Positions 48,455 through 57,178 of a DNA stretch of 64,000 nucleotides are shown in pieces. The position numbers and the translations under genes were made by a program. Numbering within the stretch: position 1 is the first letter of the stretch; the number at the start of each line of letters is the position of its first letter. The stretch comes from Fremontodendron californicum (Eukaryota; Streptophyta; Magnoliopsida; Malvales; Malvaceae): positions 10,421,501 to 10,485,500 of the forward strand of contig JAULJL010000015.1 of the NCBI GenBank assembly GCA_030761205.1, written 5' to 3'. Under the pieces are notes generated by a model, which saw only the letters and a list, made by a program, of their open reading frames with translations, was not told the DNA's origin and ran no database searches.

Positions 48455-50212
48455 ATGGCGAGGAAAAGATTAAGGGATGTCAATATCATTCAGACCAGTT
48501 CTGAATCGGTTGGTGCAACTGTTGAGGATGACACTAGAGTGATGCCTTCAGAGGTGCCAAATGCATCTACTGCAGATGTTAACCCACCAGAGTTGTCGAC
48601 TGCCTCCACAGCTGCAGAAACTGCAGTTCATACGAACTTGAATACAGGTATCGTGTTACAGAAGTGTTAAAAGTACGCAAAATAGTTTGGACAATTGCTA
48701 ATATATTTGCTTTTGTGTAGTTGATAATGCTGGACAACGTAGAACTCGTGGTCGTACGACATTAAAGGAGTAATGGGCACTACCTCCTGAAGAGCGTATT
48801 GTTGTCGCAGCAAATAATGAGCAGCAGCCAATTGGTCCGGAAGCACAATTATTGGCTAGCTTTCTTGGCCTGATTGCTCGAAATGGGATGAAGTGTCTCA
48901 TTCATTTTGAGTCATGGCGTGACGTGCCGAATACTGAGAAGGTCGAGCTGTTAAAGTTTATTGAGGTATAAGCGTGTTAAATTAGTATTGCATTATTTTA
49001 AGAATTTTGTTTATGATCGAAACTAACTTTGTACAACTTCTCCGTTTCAGTCACGATTTTCTTTGCAGATTCCCACATTATTTGTTATGAAGTCATTGGG
49101 GGAAAAATGGAAAGACTATAAGCATGACTTGAAGAAAAAGTATTTCGATCGAAATACTGATCCTAATGTCTTAATACGAACCATATCGCGTGGTGTGATT
49201 ATGTGGCAGTATGAGAGACTGGTTAGATTCTGGTATTCAAAAAAGGAGAGGTATCATTTATAATTTATTTTGGTCATTTACGTATAGTACTTGATATAAT
49301 ACAATTGTATGGAATATGTATACATTAATAACGTGCTTTGTCTAATGTACAGGAACGAGAAAAGATAGGGGTAAGCAGTAGACAACAACAGAAATACAGT
49401 CACACCAGTGGTTCAAAAAGTTTTGCCAGAAAAGCTAATGAAAAAGTAAGTTTACATTCATAATCTATTACTATATTAGTTCTTAATTGTTTTAATACAA
49501 TTTAGTATTAGTTATTATTATTTTGTAGGAAATTGAGCGGGGGAAAAAATTGGACGAGTTGAACTATTTCAGTTAACTCATACTAAGAAGGATGGATCCT
49601 ATTTGAACATCGAGACTCAAGAAATTATGGTATATTTTCTTCAAACTTGTTTTCATTTACAAATATGTTTTACAAAAGATTTTATTAATTTTATTGTTTT
49701 ATAGGAGAAAGCCCGAAATAAAATTGCTGAGTATCAAGTAGGAGCATCAGATGGCTCATCAGCGAATATGCAAGATGTCGAGAATCAAATATTCACTGAA
49801 GTAGCTGGAAAAGAACGATATGGACGGGTTCAAGGTGTCGGAATGGGTCCGACACCATCTAGCTACTATGGACTTGGTTCTCAGCGATTTACTGCTTCTT
49901 CTTCACAAAACTCCAGTGCATATGAAGTTCAGATGCTGAGAGAAAAAATGCAAAATGTGAATAAACGTTTTGAGGAGAAGGAAGCAGAGAGACAAGCTCA
50001 GAAAGAAGAACATGATAGACGATATCAGGAGCTGCAGACACAGTTTCAGTCGTTGATGAATTTAGTGCAGCAAAGGAATTTAGGAGGCTCAACCACTTCA
50101 CAAAATCCTCCATCTCAGGTAATATATCTTCGTTCTTAATTATCTTACTTTTATAACTTAATATCTTATATATTGTTTAATAATTTTAACATTTTTTTAA
50201 TAGGGCTCATGA
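48455..50212 (+). pseudogene. Transposase_24-like (TNPA-type) CACTA gene, damaged
   Basis: Probable exons are 48455-48647, 48721-48965, 49051-49250, 49353-49445, 49529-49629, 49705-50118 and 50204-50212. The product would be the accessory protein that binds subterminal repeats. Motifs include GEKWKDYKHDLKK, SGSKSFARKANE and LFQLTHTKKDG, and a C-terminal coiled coil (REKMQNVNKRFEEKEAERQA). A TAA at 48771-48773 interrupts exon 2, and a one-base loss near 49550 shifts frame before the THTKKDG motif. Otherwise the gene is well preserved and splice sites are intact, so damage is recent or light. Confidence 0.8.
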
Positions 50213-50493
50213 GAACAACTTGCTACGGAAAAAACGTTCTTCTTACGGCTGTCCTCCAACTTTTAGCATTTATAACTTGTCATTTTTTAATTTGTAAGTG
50301 GATTTGATGTGTTAAGTAATACATTCCTTGTACGGTTGATATTTTATATTAAATATATCTTTATATTATATTTTTTTATAATTTGTGTTGTTTGTGTATT
50401 ATTGGACATTTCTGTAAATAGTAATGCAGGTATTATAAATAAATAAAACTTTTTAAAGGAAATAAATAGTATTTTTTTAAAAAAATATTCTGC

Positions 50494-50975
50494 ATTTATA
50501 GCGGCGTTTCAAGAAAAAACGCCGCTAAATACATAAATGTCTGCAAATATAGCGGCGTTTTCTGATCAGAAAACGCCACTAAAAGCCAAGACTTAGCGGC
50601 GTTTGTGATCAGAAAACGCCGCTAAAAGCCAAGACTTAGCGGCGTTTGTGATCAAAAAACGCCGCTAAAAAACTACACTTAGCGGCGTTTGTGATTAGAA
50701 AACGCCGCTAAAAGCCAACACTTAGCGGCGTTTGTGACCAGAAAACGCCGCTAAAGTTTCAAGTATTACCATTTCGGACGTTCAATCGGGGCGTTTATAA
50801 ACGCCGTTAATGTACCTAAAAATGCCACTATTTTAGCGGCGTTTATGGTTCAAACGCCACTAAATGTCCCGTCACTGTTTTCATCGGCGTTTGTTACGGC
50901 GTTTTTTGTAAACGCCTCCACTTTTTTAGAGGCGTTTATAAACGCCGCTATTCTTAAAAAAAAAAGGCCACTGAA
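50494..50975. repeat. CACTA right subterminal palindromic repeats
   Basis: A tandem series of units of about 55-60 bp has the pattern TTAGCGGCGTTT - GTGATCAGA - AAACGCCGCTAA, at least six in succession, followed by looser copies. Each unit is itself a palindrome able to form a hairpin. The motif is CpG-rich against an AT-rich background. Confidence 0.92.
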
Positions 50976-50997
50976 AGACCAATTTGCTGTAGTGAGT

Positions 50998-52022
50998 TAA
51001 GCGAATTCATATTGGGATATTTAAAAAATTGAAGATATCCGATCAACTGTCATCTCTATTTGTGAAAAAAAACATTTTTTTGAAACAATTATAAAATTAA
51101 CTAATAAACCAAAAAAAAATATTTATATATTATTTTTTTTTGAAAAACGTGTAATCAAGAGAGAATTTTTTTTTTTAAAAAGAATTACAAAATGAATCAA
51201 TTAACTAAAAATATTTATTATCTACTATTATTATAACAAATAATTACTAATAATGAAATAAAAAAATTTATGTGAAAATAAGATTTTGCAATTATTTTTT
51301 ATCTTTTAAAAGAACAAAATATTTAGACTCCCACAACCGAAGAAAGTGAAATTTGATTGGTAAAAAAATCGACTTAAGTTTTATTTTTTGATAAATTTGT
51401 CGCTTGATTTTAAAAAATGAAATTTTATAATTTTATGTTTTTTTATTTAAAATCGATTTAATAATAAAAAAAATTATTTGTAAAGAAGATGTAATTTGAA
51501 ATATTAAATTTATATATTAAAAAAATAATTATTTTAATATATAAATATATATTTAAATATTTAAATAATATTTAAATAAATAATTACTAATTATTATAAT
51601 TAAAATTATATAAAAAATTTCAAAACCCTAAGGAGAAATATTCTAGTACATACAAAAACTACAGTGTATAACTCAGAGATCATACATAACTACAACACAA
51701 CAAAAACAAAAAAAAAAAAAAAAAAACAATAAGCTGTAATAACAAATGGGGGTAATTCAAAACACTCTAAGCTCATGGTGTAATAGACTAACCAACTAAT
51801 AATGATAACAATAATAATAGTAATCACTATACTATTAATAACACCTAAGAACAAAAAAAAAAAAAAATTCAAAACTTAACATAATTGAATCATGCGGCTA
51901 CACTTAAAAGATGACATCCAGCAGATTTAGAGTTCGAATTCCAACATCTGTAACCTTTTCTAATCTTATCCCAAGTTGCGAACTCCTTTACAAAAATTGT
52001 TCATTCTGACCAAAAAAATTTA
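50998..52022. other. Intergenic, Helitron-like terminus and 3' flank
   Basis: There is no gene. At 51620-51641 AACCCTAAGGAG, a short spacer and CTAG before T resemble the Helitron 3' ends seen at 36036 and 41424. The 51650-52020 part is probably the 3' untranslated and downstream sequence of the b561-like exon. Confidence 0.4.
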
Positions 52023-52284
52023 TTACACGCCCTGTCTGCTGGCAGCATATCCATTCACTCCATTGGCTCCATTGATGTTGTGAGAATGCTTATCAGAAGA
52101 CCCTGTCTTCCTCCTCCTGAAAACAACGTACCAAGTGAATGCTTCCAACAATGTCGCGATAATTCCCAAAAATATGAGAATGCCAATGTAAATTCTTTCC
52201 CATTTGTCATCAGGTTGAAGGATGTCGAAACCCTCGAAAATGTTGATGATGCTTAGGATGATGACAGTGTAACCAATGTATAAC
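52023..52284 (-). pseudogene. Cytochrome b561/DOMON protein, C-terminal fragment
   Basis: The minus-strand frame reads IGYTVIILSIINIFEGFDIL, a short loop ending DDKW, YIGILIFLGIIATLLEAFTWYVV and then a basic tail with RRRK. These are the last two membrane spans and cytosolic tail of plant DOMON-cytochrome b561 proteins, which are plasma membrane ascorbate-linked electron carriers. The stop codon is natural. Upstream sequence, including the DOMON domain and the haem-binding histidines of the earlier spans, is absent. The fragment ends within 12 bp of the Athila LTR. It is a truncated gene, not an ORF in its own right. Confidence 0.8.
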
Positions 52285-53782
52285 TGATGGAAACTCAATT
52301 AAGAGTTGTAAACCCAAGTGCAGGTTATGTTCAAGTAATAAATTCTCGGGTGTCCGAGGTCGAACCACAGGGAAGCGTATTAGTAAGTATAAGTTTATAA
52401 ATATATAAGAAAAAGAAAATAAACAAGATATTAGGGAATCAATAACAAAGAAAGTAAACAAGATATTAGAGAACAAAATAAACAAAATAACATAAAAGCA
52501 ATTAAACAAGATATAAAAAAAACAATAAGAAAAGATGTTGAGGTTAGAGAATCCACTCTTGGTGTTATGCTAAGATTAATCTTGTTTTATTACACAATTG
52601 AAATCCACACATAAGGGAGGTTCCAACCGGAAGGTTTAGCAATTCAGTCCAAATTGTCCAACGTCCATAGCATATGATATTATGTTCATTTGGTGTCCTC
52701 AAAACTCACAAAAAGAGTCCAAGCATTCCTTATGCCAAGGTATATGTCTACAACAAATCAAGGTTATGAAACCAAGCATTTACTGTGCCATTTTCATTGT
52801 CAATAATGAATCAAGATCTCTACTTTGCAAGTATGATTTTAAACCAAAAGAAAATATTATCTACACTAGTGTTTATAAATGATGATTCATTTTAGCTCAT
52901 GTTGAAGAGACTAACCTTAGCATTTACCAAGAGCTTCACCTCATCACCTCAACAATATGATTAGCAACACATACTAGATATGAATAAAATGAAAAGAAAT
53001 GTAAGAAACATAAGTAAAGAAAAAGAAAACTAGAGAAAGGAAAGAAGAAGAAAACTTAGAGAATTTTATTACAATGGCAAATATCCTACCAATGTATAAT
53101 GTATCCCAATACTCATCCAAGGCCCTCTATTTATACACATTTTGGAGGGCTAAATGACAAGAGACAAGCTTTACAAATTTCAAAGGTAGGTATAATAGGT
53201 GGGTGCATTTTTCTAACAATTTTCGTCATATTGTATGACAATTCTGATCAGCCAGCTTGATAGTCGATTTTGTCAATGTTGGAGGCTCGATCTGATAAAA
53301 TGGTCTTCTAGAAAAATATACCCCTATCAGTTACGGATCCATAGCCGTTGGAATCAGATCATTTGCGCACATGGATCGGAAGATATGGTCAAAATACCAA
53401 AACGGTGCAGAACAGACGTCATTGCACATCAGCCAACTTGATGGTCGATTTCGCTAGGGAAAACGACTCCGTTTCAAGAAGTGTAAAACATGAAAAAGAT
53501 AGATATGCCTCTTAGCTTTGGAGGGATACAAAGTTCAGCCTTATTGCTTCAGTGAAACTCAAGATATAGCTGATATGGCAAAAGGTGTCGGAACTGGAAC
53601 TGAACTGGATTTGCCCTTAATACTAGTAATCTGAAATCACTCAAAGAAACTTGTGAAAAACACCAAATTACATAAAAATATAAAAGATCATAAACACAAT
53701 TAGACTAAACAATAATAACTCGTATTTGACACAAAACAATAATAAAACATAACTAAAAACTATATAATTATACGAGTTATCA
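52285..53782 (-). repeat. 3' LTR of the Athila element
   Basis: This 1498-bp LTR is colinear without indels with 60249-61746. A TATA-like TATAAATA lies on the minus strand at 53128-53135. The polypurine tract GTATGGGGGTG (53783-53793) precedes it on the minus strand. Confidence 0.95.
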
Positions 53783-53793
53783 CACCCCCATAC

Positions 53794-55570
53794 TTAGATT
53801 GTTGCTAGTCCCTAGCAACGACTCAATAAAAATAAAATAAGAAAATCTAATCTAATCCATTTTCGTAGGAAATCACGGTGGCACTTAGCATGTGACACAA
53901 GCCTTTAAACCCCTAGGTGTCCCTAGTGGACGAGTTTAGTCTCGTGAGGGTTTACTAGGACGATACCCACAAACATTGAAGACATAAGAAAAACTAAAAA
54001 TAATAATTATAACTAATCCTTCCAATATAAATTAGAGATAATCATTGGACAAGTCTTAAAAACTAATAAATAGCTTAAAGAATTTCACAAAAATTTTGCT
54101 TGAATGTAAATAAATGAGTTAAGCCAATATTAACATAACATATTTCAATCAAAATAGTGTATATTCAAACTTAATCTCAACTTCTCACATGGGATACTCT
54201 CTTGATTTTCACTCTTTAAAGTAGTGGTAAAGTGTTTACACTCAATCAATCTCATAAAAACACTTCTACCATATGCTTGCTTGTCCACCTATTCTCCACT
54301 ATTTAGATCATACAACTTCATAAATCAAGAGGTCTTTATTCAAGGTTGTAATGGGGCCAAAGGGTTATAATGTGGTTAAAGAACAAAAGGATAAAGATAT
54401 CACAAAGGTTCCAAAGAGTTCATAGATTTTAGAGACATAATAAGATCATACAAATAAAACTTCTCAAAACTCTTATAAAGCACATAATAACATAGGCTAA
54501 ATATTCATGTTGAGCCTTTGCATCATTCTAACCAACTTTGTAACATCTTTTTCTAGAAGTTCAAGAGAAGATTTTTTTTTTTTTTTTTTTTTTAATATGG
54601 GAATGTATTTGACAATGATCCCTTTCTTTTTCTCTTGACTTTTTCTTTTCTTTTCTTCCCCCACACTTATCTTTTGTTTCTAACCCAAATTTTCAAATAA
54701 AAATATCCCTTGTTTTTTTTGCAATATGTCTCAAAATATAAAATTCATCTTTAGAACAAGGGTAAGGATATAAGTATATTTAGGCTAGGTGTAAGTTGTG
54801 GTTACCAATAAAACATCATATTTAATGTAGGCTCAAATTGGCTCACTAGTGGGGATGTTCTCGTAGAACATTAATAATGGATGGCTGTTTGGCTCTGGTT
54901 ATAATCCTAATGCCTCTATCATATTCATGTTGTCACATGTATCAATATAGTCTCAAACGGTTTAAAGCAAGTTCTAGAGAATCATGTAATCATAAGAGCA
55001 CTCAAGAAAGAAATTAGATTGATTTGTATAATGCATCAATCATTATAGGCTCAAAAACTCACAAAGATGATTATACAAGTCAGATTAAGTCTAAACATGC
55101 TTCTTTCTCAATCAACATATCATATTAACATTGGCTCATAAAAAGGTTGACATCAAGCTCAATTCTCATGAAAATCTTCTCACTAATAAATCTGTTTTAG
55201 ACTTATGCAATTCATATCTCATCATTGTATTGAAAGTAACTAAAAAAAAAAACACACTAAGTCTAAACATGCTTTTTTTTTTTTTTTTTTTTTTTTTTTT
55301 TGTTTTTTTGAAGAAGAAGATTAAATCAAACTGACAAGGTATGTCTCAAGTCTCCCTTACTCAGACCTTGTTCAGAATGAATACTTCTAAATGTCTTAAA
55401 ACACAACAAATTTTTTTTTTTTTTTAGCAAAATATGTCCCTTACCCCCTACTAAAATATGACATTGTCCCCAATGTCAAATTTTAAAGGTAGAATTTAGG
55501 AGATATTACCTGCAGAGGTTGCTAACCACTTATTATAACTGAGACACAACAAGCAAAATGTTAGATAATG
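53794..55570 (-). other. Athila 3' non-coding region
   Basis: There is no gene. It contains long T runs (54567-54593 and 55268-55302). Near 55455 is ACATTGGGGACAATGTC, a small palindrome often seen in the 3' region of Athila-type elements. The normal env-like ORF of the lineage is not recognisable. Confidence 0.6.
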
Positions 55571-56218
55571 TCACAAAGACAAAGTGCAATCCACTCCTTG
55601 CTCGTCCATATCTCTTTTTCTTTTTCCGAGCGTTTGCGAAACAACCGTAGCAGATAAACACTCATAAGCTTGTAGCTTTTTGAGTAAATCTTCAATGGTT
55701 GTAGCAGAAATTATGGTTCTCCTTGCCTCTGAAAACATGAATCCATTATCCACAGCATTATCTAAATATGAAAGTAAATTACTAAAACAACCATTAATAT
55801 TAAGCAAACCAATGGGTTTCTTATTTGTGACCAAAGATGACCAAGAAGCCACGCAAGCTATTTCTTCCAATGTACCCAGACCTCCTGGTAAGGCAATGAA
55901 TGCATCGGCAGAATGGTACATGATTGTTATCCGTTCAGGGATACTCCAGACTTGTATTTCCTTACCCACGGTAGGTCCACAAAAATCTGTGAATAGTTTT
56001 GGCACGATTCCTAGAACTGGACTTCCTCCGGCGTGTGCTGCTGTAGCGACTGCTCCCATTAAACCCGTACTACCGCCTCCATAAATCAAGTGGATCTTTT
56101 GTTGGGCAAGTATTACTCCAACTCTTATGGCTTCATCAGCGAATATGTTATTTTTCCCTGGATAAGCACCTCCAAAGACACAAATTTTTTTAATGCGCTG
56201 GGACGAAGTGCTTTCCAT
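55571..56218 (-). CDS. LOG-like phosphoribohydrolase carried by retrotransposon
   Basis: This intronless 215-residue ORF belongs to the LOG (lysine decarboxylase-like) family, which releases free cytokinin from cytokinin riboside 5'-monophosphates in the cytosol. It shows GGGSTGLMG at 47-55 and the signature PGGLGTLEE at 111-119 (usually PGGYGTxEE), with KPIGLLN at 134-140. R96 in PERITIM stands where the family has RKAEM, so the Lys of that motif is not conserved. A basic KRKR lies near the C-terminus. I start at the Met before ESTSSQ because an upstream in-frame Met at 56260 adds only a Lys-rich stretch. Plant LOG genes normally have several introns, so this is probably a captured cDNA. It lies inside the LTR boundaries in the element's own orientation. 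No stop or frameshift is present; activity is unproven. Confidence 0.85.
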   Translation of the reverse strand: MESTSSQRIKKICVFGGAYPGKNNIFADEAIRVGVILAQQKIHLIYGGGSTGLMGAVATAAHAGGSPVLGIVPKLFTDFCGPTVGKEIQVWSIPERITIMYHSADAFIALPGGLGTLEEIACVASWSSLVTNKKPIGLLNINGCFSNLLSYLDNAVDNGFMFSEARRTIISATTIEDLLKKLQAYECLSATVVSQTLGKRKRDMDEQGVDCTLSL

Positions 56219-56494
56219 TTTTTTTTTCTTTTTCGAGTGCCTGAAAGAGAATGAGTACATGGTGTAATATATAGAGGACTGAGTAGTGAATCAGACAAGA
56301 GTAATAATGTCACCGAAAGTGTATTTGACCTGTCAGAACAAAATGTTAACCTAACAAAAGATTTTTGCGTGATTTCAGGAAGAAAATCAAAAAGAGAAGA
56401 AAAATCAATCGTAAAAGACAAAAGTAATAATGTCGCCGAAAGTGTATTTGGCATCTTCCTCTGGTTTTACGTCCAGAAACGGCTTAAACGCCTT

Positions 56495-57031
56495 CTATGA
56501 GTCGAGGATATGCTTCCCATCCAGTTTTCTTACAAGCTGGCAAACAGGGTCTTTTAACATCAGATTCCCAAGATGTTGCCATTCCCTTTGGAATTGCGGC
56601 CATAAATCAAGAATTTCTCTTTGTACGTCTCCACTAGGATGCGTCTCAAGAGAAAGTTGGATATTACCCAAATTCTCCTTACTCAGTCCATCCTTAATGA
56701 ATTCAATTTTATCATCTCGATTAGAGGACGGAATCCCAATAGAACGACATTTACCGTTACACGTCCATCGTGCACACTTGTGGCAATTTGAACTCATGCG
56801 CTTTGCTCGTCGCTTCTTTGCATAAGTGCTTCTACCTGTACCTGGTAAATGCAAAACAGGAAGATATTCATCTTCACGTACCTTGGCTTCAATTATCCAA
56901 CGTATGTCTTCAGGAATCCTTTTATTCATAAGCATTCTTAATCTTTCTAATCGAACTTGGTAAAGCTTCAGTAAAATATTCCGAGGAAAAGGAGGAAATC
57001 GTTTCTGCAATCTTTTGAGAATATCATCCAT
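56495..57031 (-). CDS. Unknown 178-codon ORF inside Athila element
   Basis: I do not recognise the family. The predicted protein starts MDDILKRLQKRFPPFPR, is rich in basic residues, and has a CX2CX4CX3C cluster (C83, C86, C91, C95) that could bind zinc. After the TAG stop the same frame remains sensible for about 35 more codons (KAFKPFLDVKPEEDAKYTF). A related KYTFGDIIT segment recurs about 120 bp further on, so the stop may be a recent truncation of a longer protein followed by a short duplication. It lies between the gag-protease ORF and the LOG-like ORF in the same orientation. It may be a second host-derived passenger or a lineage-specific element protein. Confidence 0.55.
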   Translation of the reverse strand: MDDILKRLQKRFPPFPRNILLKLYQVRLERLRMLMNKRIPEDIRWIIEAKVREDEYLPVLHLPGTGRSTYAKKRRAKRMSSNCHKCARWTCNGKCRSIGIPSSNRDDKIEFIKDGLSKENLGNIQLSLETHPSGDVQREILDLWPQFQREWQHLGNLMLKDPVCQLVRKLDGKHILDS

Positions 57032-57178
57032 CCTGAAAAAAAAATGAAATAAAATAAAATGAAAGAGAAATTTATATACAATATCAGTTTTGTGGGTAGC
57101 TGATGGAACCGACTTAAATAATCACGGAGTACCGTTATCCGCCATTTAACCGGGGTTAAAAAAAAATTATATTTACAT

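Larger units (their letters stand above)
42267..50994 (+). mobile_element. Complete CACTA (En/Spm) DNA transposon
   Basis: The left terminus CATTACAGCAAATT and right terminus AATTTGCTGTAGTG are inverted repeats (13 of 14; the canonical CACTA start is intact on the right). A 3-bp AGT target duplication is present at 42264-42266 and 50995-50997. Both ends carry AGCGGCGTTT/AAACGCCGCT subterminal repeats. The interior holds a TNP2-like transposase pseudogene and a Transposase_24-like gene, the normal two-gene layout. Both genes are damaged, so the element is probably immobile unless helped in trans. Confidence 0.95.

Noticed and set aside
50494..50975. Regularly spaced palindromic repeats resembling a CRISPR array
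   Set aside because: Units are palindromes joined by short variable linkers at a CACTA terminus in plant DNA; there are no spacers or cas genes.
52210..52509. 99-codon ORF across the left end of the Athila LTR
   Set aside because: Most of it repeats in the other LTR (60264-60473) and only reflects AT-rich LTR sequence joined to the b561 fragment on another frame.
55680..56084. 134-codon plus-strand ORF
   Set aside because: It is the antisense shadow of the LOG-like gene, which has clear family motifs on the minus strand.
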